Shown here one piece after another: positions 23,941 to 32,352 of a stretch of 40,320 nucleotides of DNA. Position numbers and translations under genes: made by a program. Within the stretch, counting starts at the first letter, position 1, and each line of letters begins with the position of its first letter. The notes under the pieces are model-generated. The model searched no databases. It saw nothing but the letters and a program-made list of their open reading frames with translations, and had not been told where the DNA came from. Source of the stretch: SKW197 sp049970095. Lineage in GTDB: Archaea; Thermoplasmatota; Thermoplasmata; Lutacidiplasmatales; SKW197. The DNA lies in assembly GCA_049970095.1 (NCBI GenBank), contig JBMFNP010000008.1, forward strand, positions 1 to 40,320, read 5' to 3'.

Positions 23941-25056
23941 TTACACCTGCCCTGTTGTGATAAATGTCCGAAGTTTTTTCACATTCATTCCTTTAATTCC
24001 CATTTTCTCCATTGTTCTTCCTTCATTTCTGAAATTCGTTTCAAGCAAAATGCTTGCCAGTGTTATCATTGAGGATATTGAAGGTGTGTCAATTCCAAAT
24101 AATTTTCCAAATTCTTCTATCGGAACAAGGCTGTAGGGTATATCTTCATAAAGATAGCGGTGTTGGAGGGTTCTTGGTGCCTGGACACCCCTATAGGCAG
24201 GATTTCCGATGATGGCATCGTAGAGAGTTTTTCCTGCACTGTCATATGAGAGATAGAGCCATTCCCTTGCAGTATGTACCCGAATACCCAAAGCCTGGGC
24301 AACGCGCACCCTCTCATTATCCATTGCTTCCAATATTTTTGAGGTTGTGGGTCCAACACCATCTATGTAAAACTCAAAATCGCTTTTTTCATCCTCTATT
24401 CTTGATGCATTCAGAAGCGTTATTCCTGGATGGAAGATTGCACCGATATTATCTAAACTGGTCTCAAGCACATTGCTTGCAGGTACAAACTGCGGATAGA
24501 CCTTATTAATTACTTTTAGTGCTTCGGGTGTCCTGTAGCTTGGAAGGGCTGCACATGCAACTGTATTCTTTATCTGGAAGATGTGTGCCTGGGCAACATC
24601 TGTGTGTCTTGATACATAAATAAGTGTCTGGGCTTCGCACACAATAATCTTTGCATCGCATTTTTTCTGGCGGAGAATATTTAGGAATTCTAATGCACCG
24701 CCTGTTCTTCCAGGATTCAGCACAATTATCTGCCCGTCTTCCAGAATGGGGGCGCAATGCTCTGCATAATAACTGTGTCCCATTGCTGGTACTACAACCA
24801 TAATAAGGTCTACGCCCTCAATTGCCTCTTTCAGGTTGTGAGTAGCATATACCTCTCCAAAACCCTCAACAACACCCTGTAATTCTATCTTTCCACTTCT
24901 TTCCTGGATTGCACGAATTCGCTCTTCATTCCTTGTGTAAATTCTTGTCTCAAATCCCATGAGGGAAATATGGGCAGCCATTGCTAAACCGCCATGCCCA
25001 GCACCAAGCACCGCAACCTTAATTTTATCACCCTTATTCTGCTTTCTTACACCCAA
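23941..25056 (-). CDS. Octopine/nopaline (opine) dehydrogenase family protein
   Basis: A 371-residue NAD(P)-dependent dehydrogenase of the octopine/nopaline dehydrogenase family, which reductively joins an amino acid to a 2-oxoacid. The Rossmann motif is VAVLGAGHGGLAMAAH (about residues 14-29), followed by the domain-linking VLNPGRTGGALEF and the C-terminal domain with the catalytic-type His in AIFHPGITLLNAS. Length is typical. No ATG precedes the Rossmann strand, so the TTG at 25056 is taken as start; GAGGTGA lies about 7 bases upstream and supports it. It leads a three-gene operon. Substrates are unknown; some relatives act as ketopantoate-like or other 2-oxoacid reductases. Confidence 0.88.
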   Translation of the reverse strand: MGVRKQNKGDKIKVAVLGAGHGGLAMAAHISLMGFETRIYTRNEERIRAIQERSGKIELQGVVEGFGEVYATHNLKEAIEGVDLIMVVVPAMGHSYYAEHCAPILEDGQIIVLNPGRTGGALEFLNILRQKKCDAKIIVCEAQTLIYVSRHTDVAQAHIFQIKNTVACAALPSYRTPEALKVINKVYPQFVPASNVLETSLDNIGAIFHPGITLLNASRIEDEKSDFEFYIDGVGPTTSKILEAMDNERVRVAQALGIRVHTAREWLYLSYDSAGKTLYDAIIGNPAYRGVQAPRTLQHRYLYEDIPYSLVPIEEFGKLFGIDTPSISSMITLASILLETNFRNEGRTMEKMGIKGMNVKKLRTFITTGQV

Positions 25057-25088
25057 AAAGCATCACCTCTTTTCCTATATTGCTTCAT

Positions 25089-25098
25089 ATTATTTTAA
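25089..25098 (-). promoter_or_regulatory. TATA box of the opine dehydrogenase-B12-AsnB operon
   Basis: Minus strand TTAAAATAAT, centred about 38 bases upstream of the TTG start. The predicted start (about 25068) leaves room for the GAGGTGA ribosome-binding site at 25063-25069 near the 5' end. The STAND gene ends only a few bases upstream, so readthrough is also possible. Confidence 0.45.
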
Positions 25099-25102
25099 CC
25101 TT

Positions 25103-28100
25103 TCACACCCTCATCGTCTCATAGAGTTTTCTGAGATAGTACACCTTTGCACCGAGTTTTTCAAACAGTGAGTATGCTTTTTCAAAACATTCTATTGCCT
25201 CATCTTTTCTTAACTGGTTTTTATAGAGGAGCGCAAGTTCAAAGTAAGTTTCTGCAAGTTTGTGTGGAAGATTAAGTTTCTCAAACAGCAGTGCTGCCTC
25301 TTTGAAATGTTCCTCAGCCCCAACAAAATCGCCGCGTAAACGCTTTGCAATACCCATGTAGCTATGCACACTTGCCACGCCGTGTAAGTCCCCGATTTTC
25401 TTCAGATTAACATATGCTTCCTTCAAATATTCCTCTGCCTTATTAATATCACCGGAACTTCTTAGGTAAACTTCTGCCAAATTGAACATTGACCAGTAAA
25501 TCTCACGGAAATATCCAAGTTTTTTGAAGATTTCAAGGGCTTTTTGATAGCAATTTTCTGCCTTTGCAAAATCTCGCAATTCCAGATATGTACCACCAAG
25601 ATTGTGATATGCCCTTGCCATTTCATAGTAAAAGTATTTTTCTTCAGCATGCTTTATGGCATCCTCATAGTTGAGAATAGCAGTGTTGAAATCCCCAAGT
25701 TCGTCGCATATCATTCCTGTCTCAATCTTTAAATTCACATACAGTGAAAGCTCATTTACATCCTTTGAATGTGCAAGTGCGCTTTCCACATACTGTTTAG
25801 CCTTCTCATATTCTCCATTACGCCAGTAAACAAGTGCAAGTCCATGCTCAGCATATGCCACACCTCCCAAATCCCCAATCTCCTTTGCAATTTTCAGGCT
25901 TTCCTCATAGTACCTTATTGCGTCAATCCATTCGCTTTTGTTGTAGTACACATGTGCAATTCTTTCGTAGAGTTTCATCAGTTTGAGTTTCCTGTCCTTT
26001 CCTTCCAGCAGGTTTTTTGTGATGTTCACAGCAGCCTCAAACGCTCTCAATGCCTCGTTCCATCTCGCAAGAATGTCGTAAATTGTGCCTTTCAGCACAT
26101 ACATATCAATCCTGCTTGAAAATGCGACCTCTGGTAGATTCTCTATGAGTTCAAGGATGTCCAGGATATAGCCATGCTGCAGCAATCTGAATGCATTTGT
26201 GGAAAGCACATTCACAAGCTTCTCAAAGTCCTTTGTCTTGTAGAGATGATAACTGCATTCCAGATATACCCTTTCAGAAACCATTTCTTCTCTATTTATG
26301 ATGTCTAGGTAATAATGTGCTGCTTTTCCATGTGCCTCATTTCTCTCATGTGGGGACATCATATTGTAGAAAAATTCCTTTACAAGTTCGTGAACTTCGT
26401 ATAGGTCGCTAGAAACCTGGCTCAGCAATCCCCTATTAATCAACTGTGTGATGGTCTCAGATGTGTAGGAAGGAAATGTGTAGGTAATTGTTTCAATAGA
26501 AACAGGGTGTCTGAATACAGACACTTTTTTCAGGAAGGATTTTTCTGTATCGCTCAGTTTCATAAAGATTTCGTTGAAAATGAATTTGTAGATGCCACTT
26601 GAGGTCTGTTTCAGATCCTCCGTTGATTTCATGAATTCAAGGGCAAGTGGGTGCCCTTTTGTGAGTGCGTAAATTTTCTCAAACATATGCTCCGGGAAAC
26701 CCTTGAGACGCAGAAATTCAAATGTGCTTTCTTTATCCAGTCCTTTGAGTTCAAGTTCTGTGACAATTTTTCTCTGCTCAATATCTCGAATATCATAGAA
26801 CTGAACAGGATGCCTTGTAAGCAGAATGAATTTTATTCCATCAATAGATGCTATAACATCCAGTAGCGAGGTGAAGAATGACTTTATTTCTTCATTCACC
26901 TTCTGAAAATCATCAATAAAAATTATTGCGCCAAGATTTTTCAAATCTCTTTCCAGAATGCCTAACACTTCTCCGATATCAATTGAGGGTTTGGTCTCAA
27001 TATAATTCTTAAGATGTGCTCTTTTCACCACAAAGAGCATTTCTCCGAACTCTGAGATTATTGTGCGTAAATTCACCCAGTCATAGATCCGTATCCAGAA
27101 TACATGGCATTTTTTCATGTAATTTCTGGCAACCTTTGCACCAAGTGTGGTCTTTCCCATTCCAGCAATTCCATGAATTACAATAAATCTATGTGTCTTT
27201 GAATTTATGAATTCATCAATTTTCCTGATTTCCTCCTGCCTTCCAAAAAAGTGTACAATAGAAGGAATTTTTGAATGGAAACTGGTAGCTTCATCCGCTA
27301 TCTTTTCCAGAAACTCAAAGAGAGAAACACCTTGTGCAGCGGGTTTTGCATCCTCTTTCACTTTTGTTTCCACAACCAGTGGCGCCTTCATTGGGAGAAT
27401 TCCATTCTCTCTTACGATTTCCAGTTCCCTTTCAAGAAGTGCAAGAAAAGATGGGTCAACTGCCGGTGGCGAGAGTGGAAGAATCAGCATCAGGTTGTTG
27501 GAAATAACGAAGTCTTCCACCATGTGCACAAACTTTATCACAGGGTCAAGTCCATTCTGAGCGATGAGGTATTCAAGTCCGTCTATCACCACTGCACCAG
27601 TTTTCATTTCTTCTGTAAAATTCTTAATTATAGAAAAGATTCTCACAAGATTTGTGGCACTTACAGAATCCTCACCTTCAATTCCACTTAACCAGTAAAT
27701 CTTTATTTTCTCACCAGGCATCATACTTCTTATTCGCTGTGGTGGAATTCTTGAGAGAAAAAGCATATTTTTGTCTTTAAGTTCCTTTCTAAGCAGATTG
27801 AACACAAACTCATGTTTCGCAAATTCTATGAGATAACAGATGCCTTCCATGAACCTGCGCTTTTCTTCTGTGGCTTTTGCCTTTTCTCCTGGTTCCAGTT
27901 TTTCCTCTTTCTTGCTCACCTCCATGACTTCTTTGAGAATTCTTTCTTCCTTTTCTTCTGGGATGCCAAAAATCCATTCAACTGCCCTCACATCATCCCT
28001 GATCTTCTTTGCATATGCAATTCCTGGTGTCGTGAGAAAATACACTTTCCTCCTTCGCTCAGAGCCGATTACATGTGCAAGTTTTTCCTCAATATAGCCC

Positions 28101-28276
28101 CTATCAATAAGCCCTTTCAGTGTTCTGGGAACATGGCTTCTCAGAATTCCAACAGCATCTGCAATACCATCCTGTGTGACTGCATAAGGCACTTCAAAAT
28201 GATCAACATATTTTGTGTATTCATAGAGGTGGAGAAGGACCTTTTCCCCAGCAGTGAGTTTTATTCTATTAGCCAT
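25103..28276 (-). CDS. wHTH-DUF835-STAND NTPase-TPR signalling protein
   Basis: A 1057-residue multidomain protein. Residues about 8-95 form a MarR/ArsR-like winged helix (GIADAVGILRSHVPRTLKGL, then VYFLTTPGIAYAK). Residues about 165-292 match DUF835, with the family core VVIDGLEYLIAQNGLDPVIK. Residues about 340-560 are a STAND/NACHT-type NTPase: P-loop IHGIAGMGKTTLG (368-380), Walker B AIIFIDDFQ and the ILLTRHP arginine segment. A helical/winged region follows, then about ten tetratricopeptide repeats (from about 690 to the end, e.g. AYAEHGLALVYWRNGEYEKA). The design is that of MalT-like or defence-type STAND sensors: a ligand frees the NTPase, which oligomerises, here with a DNA-binding head. 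A TATA-like TTAATTTATT about 22 bases before the ATG suggests a leaderless mRNA. Trigger and target are unknown. Confidence 0.88.
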   Translation of the reverse strand: MANRIKLTAGEKVLLHLYEYTKYVDHFEVPYAVTQDGIADAVGILRSHVPRTLKGLIDRGYIEEKLAHVIGSERRRKVYFLTTPGIAYAKKIRDDVRAVEWIFGIPEEKEERILKEVMEVSKKEEKLEPGEKAKATEEKRRFMEGICYLIEFAKHEFVFNLLRKELKDKNMLFLSRIPPQRIRSMMPGEKIKIYWLSGIEGEDSVSATNLVRIFSIIKNFTEEMKTGAVVIDGLEYLIAQNGLDPVIKFVHMVEDFVISNNLMLILPLSPPAVDPSFLALLERELEIVRENGILPMKAPLVVETKVKEDAKPAAQGVSLFEFLEKIADEATSFHSKIPSIVHFFGRQEEIRKIDEFINSKTHRFIVIHGIAGMGKTTLGAKVARNYMKKCHVFWIRIYDWVNLRTIISEFGEMLFVVKRAHLKNYIETKPSIDIGEVLGILERDLKNLGAIIFIDDFQKVNEEIKSFFTSLLDVIASIDGIKFILLTRHPVQFYDIRDIEQRKIVTELELKGLDKESTFEFLRLKGFPEHMFEKIYALTKGHPLALEFMKSTEDLKQTSSGIYKFIFNEIFMKLSDTEKSFLKKVSVFRHPVSIETITYTFPSYTSETITQLINRGLLSQVSSDLYEVHELVKEFFYNMMSPHERNEAHGKAAHYYLDIINREEMVSERVYLECSYHLYKTKDFEKLVNVLSTNAFRLLQHGYILDILELIENLPEVAFSSRIDMYVLKGTIYDILARWNEALRAFEAAVNITKNLLEGKDRKLKLMKLYERIAHVYYNKSEWIDAIRYYEESLKIAKEIGDLGGVAYAEHGLALVYWRNGEYEKAKQYVESALAHSKDVNELSLYVNLKIETGMICDELGDFNTAILNYEDAIKHAEEKYFYYEMARAYHNLGGTYLELRDFAKAENCYQKALEIFKKLGYFREIYWSMFNLAEVYLRSSGDINKAEEYLKEAYVNLKKIGDLHGVASVHSYMGIAKRLRGDFVGAEEHFKEAALLFEKLNLPHKLAETYFELALLYKNQLRKDEAIECFEKAYSLFEKLGAKVYYLRKLYETMRV

Positions 28277-28303
28277 TTGGAAAGATAATGGAAAGCCAAT
28301 AAA

Positions 28304-29236
28304 TTAATCTTTCTGTGTTTCATCAAAGTCGTCAAGTTTTACATTGCCATTGATTGATTTTTCAGGTTTTACACTCTCATCTGTCTCTGGCGGTTTGGGA
28401 ACATTGCTGATTTTCTGCATCTCCTCAGCAATTCTAACCCCTCGCAAGGTATTGTCTCCCTGGAAATCCTCTTCTATTTTGTTTTCGGGTGTGGTGTTCC
28501 CAATTTTTTCAACTATAATATTCACAATCTCTATTGGATTTTCTATTGGATTTTCTATTTTATTTGTTGCAGGGATTACAACAGTTTCAATTTTCTGCTG
28601 CGGGCATACCCTGATTTTATTTATATCGTCTTCCAGTTCTTTTATGATGCGCTGAACCACTGCAAACGGAACTGTTGGTAGCAAAGTGTCCAAAAGTGTC
28701 TCCAATCTGCGGGCAGTGTAGGATGTGGTCTCAGCCATCTTCAGCTTTTTTGGAATATGGTCATTGTCAATTACTGTGAGAAAGTGTACCTTCCCTTTGA
28801 TCTGCTCAAGAACCGCTTTTGCACTTTCTCTCCTCTCTTTCTCAAAACTAAATGGCATGATAGGCACTGCAACTACCAGACATCCCAGTTTCTGCCCGAT
28901 TTCTGCAATAACTGGAACCAGGAGATTGCTTGTGTGTCCTCCAAGTGCAGCAAGAATAACAAGGAGGTCTGTTTTCGGGAGCATTTCCGCAACCAGTTCT
29001 GGAGTTGTGCTATTAAGTTCATCAGGGATTATTTTTCTATCAATGTGTGTGAGGGCTTTTGCATTCATTGAATCATCAATTATTACTGTCCTAACTTTTG
29101 CGAGTTTTGTTTGCGCTGCAAAAATATCCAGAACTTTGCTCGCATGTGTGCCTGTTGCAATTATTGTTATTTCAGGGCCTTCTGCCAGAGCACTAAGTTT
29201 TGCAATTTTATTTTCAAAATCCTGCATCCCATCCAT
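28304..29236 (-). CDS. Divergent FtsZ/tubulin-family protein lacking the GTP signature
   Basis: A 310-residue protein whose residues 20-190 follow the FtsZ fold: EITIIATGTHASKVLDI (where FtsZ has its G-G-x-G-N loop), VRTVIIDDSMNAKALTHID, then DLLVILAALGGHTSNLLVPV and IAEIGQKLGCLVVAVPIMPF with SFEKERRESA and TVIDNDHI, closely matching FtsZ blocks around IAEIAKELGA, PFSFEG and VIPND. The tubulin signature GGGTGTG is LGGHTSN, the first glycine loop is broken, and the T7 catalytic loop is not recognisable. GTP hydrolysis is therefore unlikely. Residues 200-310 form an acidic, low-complexity tail with a small repeat (IENPIENPIE). GGTGA lies 5 bases before the ATG. The RHH gene ends immediately upstream. 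A scaffolding or regulatory role in division is inference. Confidence 0.72.
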   Translation of the reverse strand: MDGMQDFENKIAKLSALAEGPEITIIATGTHASKVLDIFAAQTKLAKVRTVIIDDSMNAKALTHIDRKIIPDELNSTTPELVAEMLPKTDLLVILAALGGHTSNLLVPVIAEIGQKLGCLVVAVPIMPFSFEKERRESAKAVLEQIKGKVHFLTVIDNDHIPKKLKMAETTSYTARRLETLLDTLLPTVPFAVVQRIIKELEDDINKIRVCPQQKIETVVIPATNKIENPIENPIEIVNIIVEKIGNTTPENKIEEDFQGDNTLRGVRIAEEMQKISNVPKPPETDESVKPEKSINGNVKLDDFDETQKD

Positions 29237-29590
29237 CTATATCACCACCTTTTGTTCTAATGTTTTTTTATCCATTTTTTCAATGTATTCCCGCACAAGC
29301 TGTTCCACAATATTTGAGAGAGTACCTTCTATAGGGGTGTGGAACAAACCCCTTGAGTGTAGGTCCAGTAGTCTTGTATAGAGTTCATCTGAGATTTCTA
29401 TCTCCAGTTTTCTGCTATTTCTCTCAGGTACAAGGTTTGTTGCTGTTCCGTCTGCCTTTTGTCTCGTAGTTGCACTGATTATTAGCGCTCGCAGAAAATC
29501 TGAGCGGTTCCTGTACCCCTCCCTTTTTATTATTTCATCCATTTTTTGAATGATTTCTTCAGGCAGGCGGACCGTGATTCTTTCATTCAT
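29237..29590 (-). CDS. Ribbon-helix-helix transcription regulator (CdrS-like)
   Basis: A 117-residue regulator with an N-terminal ribbon-helix-helix (RITVRLPEEIIQKMDEIIKR, then EGYRNRSDFLRALI; residues 4-37) and a second RHH-like segment near the end (LEIEISDELYTRLLDL, then TLSNIVEQLVREYIEKM). In haloarchaea an RHH factor of this kind (CdrS) is cotranscribed with ftsZ2 and controls division genes, and here the next gene is FtsZ-like. The ATG at 29590 has GGTGA 5 bases upstream; the GTG and ATG before it have no such site. The upstream region carries four GTCCTA/TAGGAC-type half sites at the predicted transcription start, suggesting autoregulation. Confidence 0.85.
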   Translation of the reverse strand: MNERITVRLPEEIIQKMDEIIKREGYRNRSDFLRALIISATTRQKADGTATNLVPERNSRKLEIEISDELYTRLLDLHSRGLFHTPIEGTLSNIVEQLVREYIEKMDKKTLEQKVVI

Positions 29591-29613
29591 TCCCATCACC
29601 TTCTGGCTTTTTG

Positions 29614-29650
29614 TAGGACATCGTCCTAAATATCCTATATCTCATAGGAC
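29614..29650. promoter_or_regulatory. Operator with four TAGGAC half sites before the RHH gene
   Basis: Half sites on the plus strand: TAGGAC (29614-29619), GTCCTA (29623-29628), TCCTA (29633-29637) and TAGGAC (29645-29650). The first two form a perfect inverted repeat with a 3-base spacer; the last two form TCCTA-N7-TAGGA. The cluster covers the predicted transcription start (about 29635), as expected for a self-repressing RHH protein. Confidence 0.65.
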
Positions 29651-29656
29651 GAAGAT

Positions 29657-29665
29657 GTATTTAAG
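29657..29665 (-). promoter_or_regulatory. TATA box of the RHH-FtsZ-like operon
   Basis: Minus strand CTTAAATAC, with transcription expected about 26 bases downstream near 29635. The mRNA would have a ~45-base leader with GGTGA before the ATG at 29590. Confidence 0.5.
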
Positions 29666-29729
29666 ATTTATTTATGGGTTTTCATGCTTTCTATGGAAGC
29701 TCACCTTCCATAGTATCTCTGCAGTCATA

Positions 29730-30512
29730 TTATATGGTTACTAATCTATCAGCAAGCTCTGCGAACTCTCTGCTTTCATATTCCTCAATTTTTCCAGCAT
29801 CACATAACTCAGCAATCTTTTCATCAAAAGGAATTTCAGCAAGCACAGGAATTCCATATTTTTCCTGAATTCTATTCACGCTAAGTGTTCTTCCAAAAGG
29901 ATAAAGAATATTGCCACAGTGCGGACACCTGTAAGAAACCATGTTGAGCACAATACCAGAGAGTTTTGTGTTTGTTTGCTGTAGCATATCTATTGCCTTG
30001 CAAACAATCATACCAACAAGTTCCTGCGGAGTTGCTACAAGTAGGACACCATCTAAGCGGAGAGCCTGCACCAGAGAAAGAGGAGCATCGCTGGTTCCAG
30101 GCGGCATGTCCACGATAAGATAATCAAGTTTTCCCCAGTCAGTATCTGCAAGTAACTGGCGAATTGCACTGCCCACAAGAGGGCCACGCCATATAATTGC
30201 CTGGTCCTCCCGCTCAAGCAGAAGATTCATTGAAACAATCTTTACACCAGTTCTGCTTGTCACCGGGATAATGCCTTTTTCTCCCAACTCCAGTTTTTTT
30301 GCTACTCCGAAAATTTTTGGAATGCTTGCGCCTGTGATATCACCATCTAGAAGTGCAACTGCCTTCCTTTTTCTTGCAAGTCCTACAGAAATCAAAGAAG
30401 CGACCACACTCTTCCCCACACCTCCCTTACCACTCATCACTGCAATTTTATTCTGGACATCCTTCATTTTTTCAGCAATTGCATGTGTCTGTCTAACATA
30501 CTCTTCATTCAT
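29730..30512 (-). CDS. Mrp/NBP35-type iron-sulfur carrier ATPase (ApbC)
   Basis: A 260-residue P-loop ATPase of the Mrp/Nbp35/ApbC family, which carries and delivers [4Fe-4S] clusters to target proteins. The deviant Walker A is MSGKGGVGKS (residues 26-35), switch I is LLDGDITGASIP, Walker B/switch II is YLIVDMPPGTSD, and the cluster-binding CPHC (C196, C199) bridges a dimer. The frame runs to 30557, but the ATG at 30512 lies where transcription should start from its TATA box, so the mRNA is leaderless. It is divergent from ABCE1, itself an iron-sulfur protein; a delivery link is plausible but unproven. Confidence 0.92.
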   Translation of the reverse strand: MNEEYVRQTHAIAEKMKDVQNKIAVMSGKGGVGKSVVASLISVGLARKRKAVALLDGDITGASIPKIFGVAKKLELGEKGIIPVTSRTGVKIVSMNLLLEREDQAIIWRGPLVGSAIRQLLADTDWGKLDYLIVDMPPGTSDAPLSLVQALRLDGVLLVATPQELVGMIVCKAIDMLQQTNTKLSGIVLNMVSYRCPHCGNILYPFGRTLSVNRIQEKYGIPVLAEIPFDEKIAELCDAGKIEEYESREFAELADRLVTI

Positions 30513-30535
30513 GTTTAATGGCAAATAGGGAGCGG

Positions 30536-30549
30536 TAATAAACTTTATG
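30536..30549. promoter_or_regulatory. Overlapping divergent TATA boxes (ApbC and ABCE1)
   Basis: Minus strand GTTTATTA (30543-30536) lies 26 bases from the ApbC ATG; plus strand AAACTTTATG (30540-30549) lies 29 bases from the ABCE1 ATG. The two start codons are only 61 bases apart, so both polymerases compete for one short region. Confidence 0.55.
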
Positions 30550-30573
30550 ATGGACACATTTTATTGGGGTTGC

Positions 30574-32352
30574 ATGCGAATTGCTGTGCTGATCAGGGAC
30601 AGGTGCCAGCCAAAAAGATGCTTCATGGAATGCGTGAAATACTGTCCGAGAATGCGAATTGGTGACCAGACAATCACACTTGATGATAAGGGATTTCCCA
30701 CAATTTCCGAGGAACTGTGTGTTGGTTGCGGTATTTGCGTGCATAAATGTCCATTTGATGCAATCAGGATTATCAATCTGGCTGAGGAATTAAGCACAGA
30801 TTTGGTGCACCAGTTCGGGCAGAATGGCTTTCGTCTATATAGGCTACCAGTGCCTAGAGTAGGACTGGTGACAGGAATTCTGGGTGAAAACGGAATTGGA
30901 AAAACCACTGCAATTACAATACTAACAAACAACTTAGTTCCAAATTTCGGGAACTGGGAGAAAGGAATTGAAAGGGAGGAAGTGATTGATAGATTTTCAG
31001 GCACAGAATTGAAGGATTATTTTGAGAAGTTGTACGGTGGAAACATCAGCACAGCATTGAAACCCCAGTATGTGGATAAAATTCCAAAGGTAACGAAAGG
31101 CACTGCCCTGGAACTTCTACAGAAAATCGCTGCCACTGAAAAAATAAAGGCATACGCTGAAGAGTTTGAGCTTGGAATGCACCAGCTCGCGCGGGAAATT
31201 TCAAAATTCTCAGGTGGTGAGTTGCAGAGGCTTGCAATCATGGCTACAATGCTTAAGCCGGCAGATGCCTACTTCTTTGATGAGCCCTCTTCATATCTGG
31301 ATGTCGCACAGAGAATAAGGATTGCAAAATTGATCAGAACGCTTGCAAGCAAAAAAATTGTAGTGGTTGTGGAACATGACCTTGCTGTGCTGGACTATCT
31401 TGCAGACAATGTGCATCTGCTCTATGGCTCAGAGGGTGCATATGGTGTGGTTGTGCCACCGAAAAGTGTGCGCACTGCAATAAACACATATCTGGAAGGT
31501 TATCTGAAAGAAGAGAATATCAGGGTGAGAGAGTATCCCATTGAGTTCTTTGAACATCCGCCACAGGAAAACTCTATGCTGGAAATTGTGCTTGAATTCA
31601 CACCTCTGAAAAAAAGGTATGAGAATTTCTATCTGGAGACAAAAGGAGGTGCGATAATGAAGGGAGAGGTTATTGGTATGCTTGGGCCCAATGCTACAGG
31701 AAAGACCACATTCGTGCGAATGCTGGCTGGTGTGGAGAAGCCAGATGAAGGAAATATCACAAGAAATGTGAGGGTAAGTTATAAACCCCAGTACATCACC
31801 ACGGAGAGTGGGTACACTGTGCGGCAGATTTTTGCAGAGAAGTTGAAGGACATCATGTTTACCAATTTTTACAAGGAGGAAATTGAACACCCGCTCCGTA
31901 TTTCACCGCTATATGACAAATATCTGGAGGAACTTTCTGGCGGGGAGTTGCAGCGCACTGCAATTGCACTTTGCATAGCGCAGCCTGCAGAACTCTACCT
32001 TCTTGATGAACCCTCTGCATATCTGGATTCAAATCAGAGAATGATTGCAGCAAAGACAATCAAGCGCGTGATTTCAAAAACTGGAATGACTGGGATGGTT
32101 GTGGACCATGACATTTATTTCATTGACATTGTGGCAGACCGTTTGATTGTGTTTGGAGGATTGCCAGGTAGAGAAGGTAAAACTACAGAAATTCTGGGGA
32201 TGCGCGAGGGGATGAATACCTTCCTGAGGAGCGTGAATATCACATTCAGAAGAGACGAAAACACGAAGAGGCCAAGAGTGAATAAGCCAGATTCCGCAAG
32301 AGATAGGGAGCAGAAGGAAATAGGAGAGTATTATTACGAAACCACATTATGA
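30574..32352 (+). CDS. Ribosome recycling factor ABCE1/Rli1
   Basis: A 592-residue ABCE1, which splits ribosomes into subunits after termination and is universal in archaea and eukaryotes. The N-terminal ferredoxin domain has CQPKRCFMECVKYCP (C11, C16, C20, C24) and CVGCGICVHKCP (C49, C52, C55, C59). Two ATPase domains follow: first P-loop GENGIGKT, signature FSGGELQR, Walker B YFFDEPS; second P-loop GPNATGKT, signature LSGGELQR, Walker B LLDEPSAYLD. All parts are intact. The ATG at 30574 begins at MRIAVLIRDR, the conserved start. Its stop overlaps the convergent helicase by 6 bases. Confidence 0.96.
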   Translation: MRIAVLIRDRCQPKRCFMECVKYCPRMRIGDQTITLDDKGFPTISEELCVGCGICVHKCPFDAIRIINLAEELSTDLVHQFGQNGFRLYRLPVPRVGLVTGILGENGIGKTTAITILTNNLVPNFGNWEKGIEREEVIDRFSGTELKDYFEKLYGGNISTALKPQYVDKIPKVTKGTALELLQKIAATEKIKAYAEEFELGMHQLAREISKFSGGELQRLAIMATMLKPADAYFFDEPSSYLDVAQRIRIAKLIRTLASKKIVVVVEHDLAVLDYLADNVHLLYGSEGAYGVVVPPKSVRTAINTYLEGYLKEENIRVREYPIEFFEHPPQENSMLEIVLEFTPLKKRYENFYLETKGGAIMKGEVIGMLGPNATGKTTFVRMLAGVEKPDEGNITRNVRVSYKPQYITTESGYTVRQIFAEKLKDIMFTNFYKEEIEHPLRISPLYDKYLEELSGGELQRTAIALCIAQPAELYLLDEPSAYLDSNQRMIAAKTIKRVISKTGMTGMVVDHDIYFIDIVADRLIVFGGLPGREGKTTEILGMREGMNTFLRSVNITFRRDENTKRPRVNKPDSARDREQKEIGEYYYETTL

